18,282 bases of DNA from JBCBEX01 sp039177895 (GTDB taxonomy: Bacteria > Bacteroidota > Rhodothermia > Rhodothermales > Rubricoccaceae). The translations under genes were made by a program, and so were the position numbers. The notes under the pieces are model-generated. The model saw only the letters and a program-made list of their open reading frames with translations, was not told the origin of the DNA and did no database searches. Position 1 is the stretch's first letter; each line of letters starts with the position of its first letter. Shown piece after piece: positions 1 through 7,083 of this stretch. The stretch is from the NCBI GenBank assembly GCA_039177895.1, contig JBCDFO010000046.1, forward strand, positions 1-18,282, given 5' to 3'.

Positions 1-1
1 C

Positions 2-1669
2 GTGGACACGGCGACGTTTGCCGCGGGCGGCTTCGGCGCACAGTACGGCGGGCGGCTCTCGTCCGTGCTCGACATCGCGTCGCGCGACGGAAGCAAGGAG
101 CGGTTCGCGGGCAGCGTGGCGCTCGCGCCGTTCCTGAGCGGTGTCAGCGTCGAAGGGCCGCTCGTGCCGGGCCGGGTGTCGTTCCTGGCTTCGGCGCGCG
201 AGTCGCTCGTGGCGCGGCTCACGCCGGACCTCTACGGGCAGGCGTTCCCCTATGAGTTTGGCGACCGCTTCGCGAAGCTGCATGCCCGACTCGGCACGGC
301 GAGCGGCGTCTCCGTGACGGCGCTCCAGACCTCCGATCGCGGCGACATCGCGGGCACGAAGACTGACATCTTCGGCGACCCCGTTCCGTTCGTCGCTGAC
401 GACGAGGCGCTGGCGTGGGACAACCTCGCCGTCGGCGCGACGCTCGACCTGCGGCCCGTCCGGCTGCCATGGCGGGTGGTGCTCCGGGGCGGCTACACCG
501 AGAGCGAGTCTGCGTTCGGCCCGGAGAACGCCCCTACGCAGACAGCGCGCGAAGCGGGCTGGCAGGGCACTGCAACGGTCACGCGCTACCTCGGTCCGCA
601 CGAGGTGCGCGTCGGCGGCTTCGCGCAGCAACTCGCCTACCGCTATGACCTCGGCACGCTCTTCCAGGATGTGCCTGCGGAGGAGGTCGATCTACTCGAA
701 GCGGGCGGCTTCGCGGAGGCGGAGGTCGCCCTCACGCCGACGCTGCGTGCCGAAGCGGGCGTCCGTGTCCATGCCTACGACACAGCTGGCAGCGTCTCCG
801 TCGAACCGCGCGGGCGGCTGACGTGGCAGCCGGTGGGCCTCGATGCCATCCAGGAAGTCGCGGTGGCAGGCGGGCTTTTCCGCCAGGGCGTCGTCGGGCT
901 CTCGGACGAGCGCAACCTCGGCAATGTGCTCACGGCCTACGTCCCTGTCGGCGAGGGCGACGCGGTGCCGACGGCCTACCACGCGCTCGTGAGCTGGCGC
1001 GGCGCGTTCGATGTGTCTCCCGGTGGGCGGCTCGCGCTGGCGGCGGAGGGCTTCGCGAAGTGGCTCCCCGACCTGCAGACGCCCAGCTTCCCCGCTTTTG
1101 TCGCGGCGACGACCACGCTGGAAGCCGCCGAGGGCACCGCGTTCGGCGGGACGGTGCGCGCTGAGCTGCGCCGCCCATTCCTCTTCGACACCGACCTCAC
1201 GCTCACGGGCAGCTACGCCCTCTCGACGGTCGAGGTGACGACGGCGACCGAGACCTATACACCGCCGCACGACCAGCGCCACCGCATCGGGGCCGTCGCG
1301 CGCGTGGAGCGCGACGGGTATGCGCTCACGGCGCAGTTCCAGTACAGCTCGGGCTTCCCCTACACGCCGTCCGCGGGCATCGACGACTGGATCCCGCTCG
1401 TCGGCGCGGGCGAGGACGTGGCGACGGAGCCCGGCCAGACGCGGCTGCTTTACGGTCCCCGCGGCAGCGACCGCCTCCCCGCTTACCACCGCCTCGACCT
1501 CTGGCTCGAACGCGCGACCGAGCGCGGGCGCTACCGCTTCACGATTCGCGCGGGCGTCATCAACGCCTACAACCGCGCCAACGTGTTCTACTTCGACCTC
1601 TTCACGTTCCGCCGTGTGGACCAGCTTCCGCTGCTACCGTCGGTCGGCCTCAAGCTCGACATCCGCTAG
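2..1669 (+). CDS. TonB-dependent outer-membrane receptor, 3' part (5' end outside window)
   Basis: Partial gene: the frame is open to the left edge, and the GTG at base 2 is an internal Val, not a start. The first residues (AQYGGRLSSVLDI, about 13-25) are the end of a TonB plug domain. The rest alternates short charged loops with amphipathic strands typical of a 22-stranded barrel, and the protein ends in an amphipathic strand (VGLKLDIR). Such receptors take up large or scarce substrates across the outer membrane using TonB-ExbBD energy. About 555 residues are present; relatives with a carboxypeptidase-regulatory-like N-terminal domain are about 750-800, so roughly 200 are missing. The next gene starts 2 nt after the stop, so the two are cotranscribed and probably translationally coupled. 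The substrate cannot be told. The family call is firm. Confidence 0.88.
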   Translation: MDTATFAAGGFGAQYGGRLSSVLDIASRDGSKERFAGSVALAPFLSGVSVEGPLVPGRVSFLASARESLVARLTPDLYGQAFPYEFGDRFAKLHARLGTASGVSVTALQTSDRGDIAGTKTDIFGDPVPFVADDEALAWDNLAVGATLDLRPVRLPWRVVLRGGYTESESAFGPENAPTQTAREAGWQGTATVTRYLGPHEVRVGGFAQQLAYRYDLGTLFQDVPAEEVDLLEAGGFAEAEVALTPTLRAEAGVRVHAYDTAGSVSVEPRGRLTWQPVGLDAIQEVAVAGGLFRQGVVGLSDERNLGNVLTAYVPVGEGDAVPTAYHALVSWRGAFDVSPGGRLALAAEGFAKWLPDLQTPSFPAFVAATTTLEAAEGTAFGGTVRAELRRPFLFDTDLTLTGSYALSTVEVTTATETYTPPHDQRHRIGAVARVERDGYALTAQFQYSSGFPYTPSAGIDDWIPLVGAGEDVATEPGQTRLLYGPRGSDRLPAYHRLDLWLERATERGRYRFTIRAGVINAYNRANVFYFDLFTFRRVDQLPLLPSVGLKLDIR

Positions 1670-1671
1670 CC

Positions 1672-2598
1672 ATGCGTCGCCTCCTCACCGTCGTGATCGC
1701 CGTGGGTGTGTTCACGGGCGTGCTCGTCGCCTGCGACAGCACTGAGATCAGCCCGCTCGCCTTCAACCCGTTCGAGGAAGAGGCGGGCCTTTCGCTCTAT
1801 GGCACGCTCGACGCGGGCACGGCCACCCAGGCCGTTCGGGTAGCCCTCCTGCGCACCAGCGTCGACCGTCCTGACTCGCCGGCGACGGCGACGCTGCCCG
1901 TGCGGGTGTTCTCGCGCCGCGTTGGCGCTCCAGACAGCGTCGAGTGGGTCCAAGAGGCGGTGGAGGTAGAGCCGGGTGTCTTTGGAGCCGTCTATCGCAC
2001 CGGCGAGGTGGCTCCCGCGCCGAACGCCACCTACACGCTGCAGCTGTTGCGAGAGGGTGGCGCCACGGCCACCGCCACGGCCACGATGCCGCCGGTACCT
2101 GCGCTTACTGTCGAAGCGGCACGCATCCAGCCCGGCCGTGTGACTTTGCCGATCACGGTGACGAGCGTCGCTCCGGTCGTAGAAGTCGAGGTGGTCTACC
2201 GCCTCGCCACGCTTCAGTTCAACGGCAACCCGTATACGCTGACCTACCCGGTTCCTCAGCCAACGGGGGATCGCTACCGCATCGACCTCGATCTCACGCA
2301 CGACGCGCAGCGGCTTCGGGAACGCGAGCCGCTCCTCGCTCCCGAGCCCTCGATTCCGACCAACGAGGTGATCGTGCGCATCCGCGTGGCAGGAGAGCCC
2401 CCCCCTTCCCCCTCGACGGTCGCCAACCCAGCGCTGACGAATGCGACCGGCTGGTGGATCGGGCGGGTCTTCACCCCGTTCGTTCTCCCGTTTGACCGCG
2501 CTGCCTTCAACCCCGGCGGCTTCTGCGAGCACCCCGAGGACCCGCTATGCCTTCCCTGCGAAATGAACGATGAGCGCCCGCGCTGTGATGAGGAATAA
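1672..2598 (+). CDS. DUF4249-like lipoprotein (first of tandem pair)
   Basis: 308 aa. It starts with a lipoprotein signal peptide: Arg-Arg at 2-3, a hydrophobic core, then lipobox LVAC with the modified Cys at 21. The mature part begins CDSTEISPLAFNPF and is beta-rich, with a segment of the YTLQLLREGGATATATATMP type around 124-143. The 2-nt gap after a TonB-dependent receptor is the setting known for DUF4249 proteins in Bacteroidetes, which are presumed surface or periplasmic partners of the receptor. The biochemical role is unknown. The mature N-terminus is nearly repeated in the next gene, so the two are paralogues. It overlaps the next gene by 29 nt, or 11 nt if that gene starts at its second ATG. 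The tail (CEHPEDPLCLPCEMNDERPRC) holds four cysteines that could form disulfides. The family call is from recalled sequence style, not a profile search. Confidence 0.72.
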   Translation: MRRLLTVVIAVGVFTGVLVACDSTEISPLAFNPFEEEAGLSLYGTLDAGTATQAVRVALLRTSVDRPDSPATATLPVRVFSRRVGAPDSVEWVQEAVEVEPGVFGAVYRTGEVAPAPNATYTLQLLREGGATATATATMPPVPALTVEAARIQPGRVTLPITVTSVAPVVEVEVVYRLATLQFNGNPYTLTYPVPQPTGDRYRIDLDLTHDAQRLREREPLLAPEPSIPTNEVIVRIRVAGEPPPSPSTVANPALTNATGWWIGRVFTPFVLPFDRAAFNPGGFCEHPEDPLCLPCEMNDERPRCDEE

Positions 2599-3448
2599 CC
2601 TCGGCGTCCTCCTCGTGCTGATCGCCTGGAGCAGCTGCGACAGCACCGAGATCACCCCACTCGGCTTCGACCCGTTCGACACCGAGGACGGCGTACTCTC
2701 GGTATACGGCTACCTCGAAACCGGCACCCTCGACCAAACGGTGCGCGTGCAGTTGCTCCGCCGCACCATCGAGCGTCCGACGCGGCCCGAGGACGCTGCG
2801 GTGGATGCCCTGGTCACCACGGAGGCCTTGAGCACGGGCGCTGTGACGATCTGGACACCGCGCCTCGTCCGCTTCGCCGATAGCACCTACGGGGAGGTCT
2901 ACGACGCGACGATGGAGCCACGCACGGGCGAGACCTACCGGCTCGTCGTCGAGCGAGGCACGGACCAAGCTACGGCGGAGGTGACGGTTCCTCCGATGCC
3001 GCGCGGCGCGCTCGTCGCGTCGAGCGCGCCGCGCACCCAGGCCATCGTGTGGGCCCCGCTGACCCGCATCACCACGACCCGCTTTATCGCCCGCATCGGC
3101 TGCGGGCCCGGGTCCATCCCCGTCACGGTCTCAGACGCGATCACGGTTGAACAGGAGGGCGATGAGGCACGCATGACTCTGGACCTAGACGTCATGCGTC
3201 GTCGGGTGGATGCCGCGCTCGGCACCGCGTCGTCCACCACGCTGTTCCTCGCCGAGTTCATCCTCACGCCCACCGTAGCCGATGCGGAGTGGACGCTGCC
3301 TGCCGACACGACGACGCTCGTGCAGCCGGAGATCAACTCCAACATCGAGGGCGGCTACGGCCGGTTCGGGGCCGTCACGCGCGGCTTCTTCGCCTGGAAG
3401 CCCGCCGCCGCCGCGCTCGACGGCCTTGCCATCGAGGTGTGCCCGTGA
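2570..3448 (+). CDS. DUF4249-like lipoprotein (second of tandem pair)
   Basis: 292 aa from the first ATG. The ATG at 2588 (residue 7, MRNNLGVL) gives a more normal signal peptide and only 11 nt overlap with the previous gene, so it may be the true start. A hydrophobic stretch leads to AWSSC, with Cys 23 the likely lipidated residue; Trp at -3 is unusual for a lipobox. The mature start CDSTEITPLGFDPF, and the following LSVYGYLETGTLDQTVRVQLL, align closely with the preceding lipoprotein, which shows a tandem duplication that has since diverged strongly downstream. It is the last gene of the receptor operon: 10 nt beyond its stop lies the stop of the convergent response regulator. The role is inferred from context only, as an accessory lipoprotein of the TonB receptor. 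Confidence 0.7.
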   Translation: MSARAVMRNNLGVLLVLIAWSSCDSTEITPLGFDPFDTEDGVLSVYGYLETGTLDQTVRVQLLRRTIERPTRPEDAAVDALVTTEALSTGAVTIWTPRLVRFADSTYGEVYDATMEPRTGETYRLVVERGTDQATAEVTVPPMPRGALVASSAPRTQAIVWAPLTRITTTRFIARIGCGPGSIPVTVSDAITVEQEGDEARMTLDLDVMRRRVDAALGTASSTTLFLAEFILTPTVADAEWTLPADTTTLVQPEINSNIEGGYGRFGAVTRGFFAWKPAAAALDGLAIEVCP

Positions 3449-3458
3449 GGTGCTGGCG

Positions 3459-4208
3459 TCAGAGCTCCTCGCGGAGCTTATAGCCAACGCCCTTCACCGT
3501 CTCGATGTAGTTGCTGCCAATCTTCTCGCGCACCTTCCGCACGTGCACGTCCACGGTGCGGTCCACCACGTACACATTCGGTCCCCAGACGCCGTCGAGG
3601 AGCTCTTCGCGGGAGAAGACGCGGCCGGGGTGCGCGGCGAGGAAATAGAGCAGCTCGAACTCCTTGCGCGGCATCCGGAAGGTCTCCTCGCCGTCGAGGC
3701 CCTCGTTGCGGGTGACCACGTAGCGGCTGCGGTCGATGTGGAGGTCGTGAACGCGGAGCTGCGTCGTGGACGCGGTCTCTTCGCGTTCCCCACGGCGGAG
3801 GAGCGCGCGGACGCGGCTGACGAGCAGGCGCGGCGAGATCGGCTTGGCGAGGTAGTCGTCGGCCCCGGCTTCGAGGCCCTTGATCTCGTCCGACTCCTCC
3901 CCGCGCGCGGTCAGCATCAGGATCGGCGTCAGGCGCAGCTTGGCATTCTCGCGCAGCCGACGGCACACCTCGATCCCGCTCATGTTCGGCATCATCACGT
4001 CGAGCACGACGAGGTCGGGGTCGCGCTCCTCGGCGTGCTCCAGCGCAGCCTCGCCGTCGAGGGCCGTCACCACGGTGTAGCCCTCCTTTTCGAGGTTGTA
4101 GCTGACGAGGTCGAGGAGGTCCTGCTCGTCGTCGACGAGGAGGATCGTTTGCGGCGGCGTGGGGGCGGACGCGGCGGCAGCGCTCATGGTCGGGTCGAGG
4201 GGCGGCAT
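3459..4208 (-). CDS. OmpR/PhoB-family response regulator
   Basis: 249 aa two-component response regulator, expected to be a cytoplasmic DNA-binding transcription factor activated by phosphorylation. The receiver domain is at about 21-137, with the acidic pair D26/D27, phospho-acceptor D70 in LVVLDVMMP, switch T100 and K122 in LAKP, all intact. The winged-helix domain is at about 150-248, with the typical REELLDGVWG and RTVDVHVRKVREKI segments and ending ETVKGVGYKLREEL. It resembles PhoB but the specific regulon cannot be assigned. No histidine kinase lies beside it. The listed start is the first ATG; the ATG at 4187 (MSAAAASAP) is equally plausible and sits about 33 nt from a promoter-like box, whereas the first ATG sits only 12 nt from it. 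It runs in the same direction as the TRIC gene upstream, with a 152-nt gap containing repeated TGACGG motifs. Confidence 0.93.
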   Translation of the reverse strand: MPPLDPTMSAAAASAPTPPQTILLVDDEQDLLDLVSYNLEKEGYTVVTALDGEAALEHAEERDPDLVVLDVMMPNMSGIEVCRRLRENAKLRLTPILMLTARGEESDEIKGLEAGADDYLAKPISPRLLVSRVRALLRRGEREETASTTQLRVHDLHIDRSRYVVTRNEGLDGEETFRMPRKEFELLYFLAAHPGRVFSREELLDGVWGPNVYVVDRTVDVHVRKVREKIGSNYIETVKGVGYKLREEL

Positions 4209-4220
4209 GGGGGAATCGGG

Positions 4221-4228
4221 AAAAGCTA
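4221..4228 (-). promoter_or_regulatory. possible -7 promoter element of the response regulator
   Basis: On the minus strand this reads TAGCTTTT, a 7/8 match to the Bacteroidetes -7 consensus TAnnTTTG. It lies 33 nt upstream of the second possible start codon (4187) and 12 nt upstream of the first (4208). No convincing -33 TTG is visible at the expected distance. Confidence 0.3.
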
Positions 4229-4300
4229 GGCTGGCGACCGAAAGCGAAGATTACGTACGTGTTAACGCCCGGCTGGAGATTACGCGAAGCGGAGGCAGTG

Positions 4301-4326
4301 CCGTCAGCGCCCCGTCAATGCCGTCA
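4301..4326 (-). repeat. three TGACGG direct repeats upstream of the response regulator
   Basis: TGACGG on the minus strand occurs at 4301-4306, 4312-4317 and 4321-4326, with start-to-start steps of 11 and 9 nt, close to one helical turn. The two outer copies extend to CGCTGACGGCA/CCGCTGACGGCA. Winged-helix regulators of the PhoB type bind tandem direct repeats of this spacing, so a binding site is possible. That is inference. Confidence 0.4.
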
Positions 4327-4360
4327 GCGGCAAAGACCATAACCGAAGACGATGGCCTCC

Positions 4361-4984
4361 TCAGTCACCCGAGGGCGAGCCGAGCCGTAGGCGTGGCAGC
4401 CGCAGGTCCAGCGCCATCGCGAGCAGACGCAGGCCCGAGGTCACGAGCCCCGCCGCGACCAGCGCGGCGTTCGCGCCCAGCCCAGCCGCGTCGGCTAGCA
4501 CGAACACACCGCCCCCGAGCAGCGCCGCGGTGGCGTAGAAGTCGTGGCGCACGACCGCGGGCACTTGGAGGACGAGCACGTCGCGCACCACGCCGCCGCC
4601 CGTGGCGGTCAGCGCCGCGATCATCATCACCCCGATCGGGCCGAGCCCGAAGAGCGTCGCCTTGGCGGCGCCCAGCGCTGCGAAGACGCCCAGCCCGACC
4701 GCGTCGGCGTAGCGCACGAGGTCCCACTGCGCCTGCACGCGCGACGCGGCCAGCATCACTACCACGGCCCCGGCAACGCACGCGAGCAGGTACGCCTCGT
4801 CCTGCAGCGACGCCGCGGGCGTAGCGCCGAGGAGCGCGTCGCGGATGAGCCCGCCGCCGATGCCCGTCGCCGTGGCGAGCACAAGCGCCCCCAGCAGGTC
4901 GAGGTCGTGGCGGGCCGCACGCAGCGCCCCGGACATCGCAAACACGAACGTCCCGGCTAGGTCGAGGACGTAGAGCAGCGTCAC
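4361..4984 (-). CDS. TRIC / UPF0126 family membrane channel
   Basis: 207 aa, inner-membrane protein with about seven hydrophobic helices. It has the two-fold repeated architecture of the trimeric intracellular cation (TRIC) channel family (UPF0126, YicG-like): the glycine-rich signature appears twice, as GIGGGLIRD at 41-49 and TGGGVVRD at 128-135. Bacterial members are homotrimeric channels reported to pass monovalent cations; the physiological role in bacteria is not established. Length and start match the family (about 205 aa, start close to MLYVLDLAGTFVFA). It is followed by the response regulator in the same direction after 152 nt. The 177 nt upstream of it (4985-5161) contain no gene. 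Confidence 0.9.
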   Translation of the reverse strand: MTLLYVLDLAGTFVFAMSGALRAARHDLDLLGALVLATATGIGGGLIRDALLGATPAASLQDEAYLLACVAGAVVVMLAASRVQAQWDLVRYADAVGLGVFAALGAAKATLFGLGPIGVMMIAALTATGGGVVRDVLVLQVPAVVRHDFYATAALLGGGVFVLADAAGLGANAALVAAGLVTSGLRLLAMALDLRLPRLRLGSPSGD

Positions 4985-5161
4985 GTCAGGTTCCGTGGGT
5001 GAGGAGGAGAAGCACGGCGGCGCAGGACGTGGGGTGGGTGGGCTGTCATCGGTTCAGATGCTAGCCCACCGCCTACGCCGATGCGCAAGGACACAAGCCA
5101 AGCGGAGGCCGGGGGCGCCGATGAGGCCGGGGGCGCCGACACGGTCGAATACCCGCATCCC
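4985..5161. repeat. intergenic region with an 18-bp tandem duplication
   Basis: No gene is visible between ruvA and the TRIC gene. At 5105-5122 and 5123-5140 an 18-bp unit (GAGGCCGGGGGCGCCGAT, then the same with final C) is duplicated with 17/18 identity. It contains no stop or start that matters and looks like replication slippage in GC-rich spacer DNA. The rest (4985-5104) is presumably the leader and promoter of the TRIC gene, without a clear box. Confidence 0.6.
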
Positions 5162-5758
5162 CTAGCTCTCGCGCAGGGCCGCGCGAATGAGCGCCTCCGC
5201 CGAGGGGAGCGCGGCGTCGGCGCGGAGGGCTTTGCGGATACGCTTCTCGGCGTCGGCGCGGCTGAGGCCGAGCGCGATGAGGGCGGCGCGGGCGTCCTCG
5301 CGGAGCGCGGCGCTCTCGCCGTCGCCACCGAGGGAGGCCTGCCCGAGCCCGTCGAGCTTGGCGAGACGGTCCCGGAGCTCGACGCAGAGCCGCTGCGCCG
5401 TCTTCTTGCCAACGCCCGGGATGCGCGTCAGCAGAGCCGCGTCGTCGGCGATCACGGCGGCCCGCAGCTCGGCCGGAGCCATCGCCGAGAGCGCCGCCAG
5501 GGCCAGCTTCGGCCCGACGCCCGAGACGCTCGTCATCTCACGGAAGAGCGTCCGCTCAGCATCGGTGGCAAAGCCGAAGAGCAGCGCGGCGTCCTCGCGG
5601 ACGTGGTGGATGGTGAGCAGCTTGGCGGGCGAGCCCACCGCAGGCAGCTTGTCGAACGACGAGGCCGGGATGAGCACCGCGTAGCCGAGGCCCTGCACGT
5701 CAATGACGGCTTCGGTGGGCTTCTTAGCGACGAGGGTGCCAGAGACGTAGGTGATCAC
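5162..5758 (-). CDS. ruvA: Holliday junction branch-migration protein RuvA
   Basis: 198 aa. RuvA tetramers bind four-way DNA junctions and load the RuvB motor for branch migration in recombination and repair. The start is GTG at 5758 (VITYVSGTLV), chosen because RuvA proteins begin MI-x-x-(V/L)-x-G-x-L. The frame stays open 79 codons further upstream, but that extension has no family similarity. Domain I (OB fold) is at about 1-63 and includes VQGLGYAVLIP. Domain II has two helix-hairpin-helix motifs, VSGVGPKLALAAL (78-90) and IPGVGKKTAQRLCVEL (113-128). Domain III (about 150-198), the RuvB-binding bundle, contains REDARAALIALGLSRADAEKRI. ruvB and ruvC are not in the window. A TAGCTTG box lies 30 nt upstream of the GTG. 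Confidence 0.96.
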   Translation of the reverse strand: MITYVSGTLVAKKPTEAVIDVQGLGYAVLIPASSFDKLPAVGSPAKLLTIHHVREDAALLFGFATDAERTLFREMTSVSGVGPKLALAALSAMAPAELRAAVIADDAALLTRIPGVGKKTAQRLCVELRDRLAKLDGLGQASLGGDGESAALREDARAALIALGLSRADAEKRIRKALRADAALPSAEALIRAALRES

Positions 5759-6003
5759 AGCGGGCGTGGGGAGGCGAGCGGAGCGGGGCAAGCTACGACG
5801 CCCCGGTGACGGCTTCGTGTCGCAGGGGACCGGCATCAAGAAAGACCGCATCGGGAAGACGGCGCCGAGGAAATCCGACACGATGGGCGCGGGCTCGCCA
5901 CAACTCTGTGACACGTCCGGCCCGCGGGCTGGGCAGATTGGTGACACACCGATCGGGCTCGCCCGCATGCATCCAGCCCCCCTTCCTCCAACCACATCGC
6001 GCC
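5759..6003. promoter_or_regulatory. divergent intergenic region between ruvA and the LTxxQ lipoprotein
   Basis: 245 nt without a gene, between divergently transcribed ruvA and the lipoprotein. On the ruvA side the minus strand carries TAGCTTG at 5789-5795, a partial match to the Bacteroidetes -7 box and 30 nt from the GTG. On the lipoprotein side GTGACAC occurs at 5908-5914 and 5941-5947, 33 nt apart (about three helical turns). This could be an operator pair but is short enough to be chance. No clear promoter for the lipoprotein is visible. Confidence 0.35.
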
Positions 6004-6957
6004 ATGACCTATCAATCCAGCCACGCTGCCAGCAGCACCACTACTGCCCCAGCGTTCGCCACGCCCGCCCTCTTTGCCCTGCTCCTCGCCCTTGGCCTCC
6101 TCCTCACCGGCTGCGACTCGTCCGAGGCCGCCACCGACGGTGTGACCACGGACACCATCACCCTCGCCAGCGCCGTCACGGGCGTTGCCACCGACGCCGG
6201 GGCTTCGTCTGACGACCTCGTCGCGGCCGCGCGCGACTTTGAGGGACGCCACCTCGAACCAGGCACGCTGTGGTACGTCGCCGCTGAGGTGCACGGACGC
6301 CTGACGCCGGAGCAGCTCACCCGCCTCGAAGCGAAGCTCGATGCTCGCCGCGCTGAGTTGGAAGACCGCCGTAGCGAAACTGATGGACGTCCTCGCGGCC
6401 CCCGAGGACCGGGTGGTCCCGGCGGTCCCGAGGGCGGCCCGTTCGATCGCGTTCTGACCGGCGACCTCGCGCTCACGGACGCCCAGCAGGCGGCCATCGA
6501 CGCCATCCGCGAAGCCTACCGCGCCGAGTTTGAGGCGTTGCGCGAGAGCGGTCTCGCCGACGAGGAGCGCCGCGCTCAGGCGAGGGAACTTGCGGCGGCC
6601 ATGAAGGCCGAGATCGACGCCGAGCTGACCGAGGCGCAACTGGCGGCGCTGGTGGCCCACAAAGCGGAACGGGAGGCCAGACGGGAAGCCCGTCGCGCGG
6701 CGGAGCAGGCCGCGATGGCTGAGGCGCTCGCCCTGAGCGAGGCGCAGCAGACCGACCTCGACGCGCTCCGCGACGAGATGGAGGCCCAGCGCGGTACCGT
6801 CGATCCGAAGGAAGCGCGTGCGGCGTTTAAGACTGCGCTCGCCGAGATCCTCGACGATCCGCAGGAAGAGATCGTGATGGTGCACGCGGCGCTGCGGATG
6901 CACCTCCTCGGCCCTGGCGGACGGGGCCCGCGCGGCCCGCAAGGAGGGCGTGGCTAG
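6004..6957 (+). CDS. lipoprotein with four LTxxQ-type motifs (Spy/CpxP-like)
   Basis: 317 aa from ATG at 6004; the frame is open further upstream but the lipoprotein signal fixes the start. A long signal peptide ends in lipobox LTGC with Cys 37. The mature protein is highly charged and helical. It has LTPEQ at 100-104, LTDAQ at 157-161, LTEAQ at 208-212 and LSEAQ at 244-248, the LTxxQ motif that defines Spy/CpxP periplasmic chaperone-like proteins, which usually carry one or two. A Gly-Pro-Arg linker (RPRGPRGPGGPGGPEGGP, about 129-146) separates the first motif from the rest, and a second Gly-rich tail closes the protein. It probably sits lipid-anchored in the periplasm and may bind unfolded protein or sense envelope or metal stress. 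That is inference by motif. It is followed by a GC-rich hairpin at 6981-7016. Confidence 0.75.
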   Translation: MTYQSSHAASSTTTAPAFATPALFALLLALGLLLTGCDSSEAATDGVTTDTITLASAVTGVATDAGASSDDLVAAARDFEGRHLEPGTLWYVAAEVHGRLTPEQLTRLEAKLDARRAELEDRRSETDGRPRGPRGPGGPGGPEGGPFDRVLTGDLALTDAQQAAIDAIREAYRAEFEALRESGLADEERRAQARELAAAMKAEIDAELTEAQLAALVAHKAEREARREARRAAEQAAMAEALALSEAQQTDLDALRDEMEAQRGTVDPKEARAAFKTALAEILDDPQEEIVMVHAALRMHLLGPGGRGPRGPQGGRG

Positions 6958-6980
6958 CCCGTTCCCGTTCCCAGGAATGA

Positions 6981-7016
6981 AGCAGGGCGGTCCGGTTGAT
7001 GCTGGGCCGTCCTGCT
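6981..7016 (+). terminator. stem-loop after the LTxxQ lipoprotein
   Basis: The arms 6981-6993 and 7004-7016 pair over 13 positions (AGCAGGGCGGTCC with GGGCCGTCCTGCT; two G-U pairs) around a 10-nt loop. It starts 23 nt after the stop codon. There is no T-run behind it, so it is either a T-poor terminator or a 3'-end-stabilising hairpin. Confidence 0.5.
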
Positions 7017-7027
7017 ACGTCTGTCAG

Positions 7028-7054
7028 AGCGCCGGAGGGCACTTTCGGAGCGCT
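7028..7054. promoter_or_regulatory. imperfect inverted repeat upstream of the toxin-antitoxin pair
   Basis: AGCG (7028-7031) pairs with CGCT (7051-7054) and, inside it, CCGGAG (7032-7037) with TTTCGG (7043-7048; two G-T pairs) around a 5-nt loop. It lies 29 nt before the ATG of the antitoxin. Toxin-antitoxin operons are commonly autorepressed at such inverted repeats. TACGTCTG at 7016-7023 is a one-mismatch match to TAnnTTTG and could be the -7 box. Both assignments are tentative. Confidence 0.3.
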
Positions 7055-7083
7055 GCCTCGTGTACGTGTCCCCACACGACGCG

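Noticed and set aside
692..1489. 265-codon minus-strand frame inside the TonB receptor
   Set aside because: Shadow of the receptor barrel; no family features.
3282..4229. 315-codon plus-strand frame opposite the response regulator
   Set aside because: Overlaps an intact response regulator with all catalytic residues; low-complexity His/Glu/Val/Leu composition.
5908..5947. GTGACAC pair as a definite operator
   Set aside because: Seven bases twice in 40 nt is weak and could be chance; kept only as a remark in the intergenic entry.
5759..5995. N-terminal extension of ruvA to an upstream ATG
   Set aside because: 79 extra residues have no RuvA similarity and cross the likely promoter; VITYVSGTLV is the standard RuvA start.
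5806..6003. N-terminal extension of the LTxxQ lipoprotein
   Set aside because: Would bury the lipoprotein signal peptide, which begins properly at 6004.
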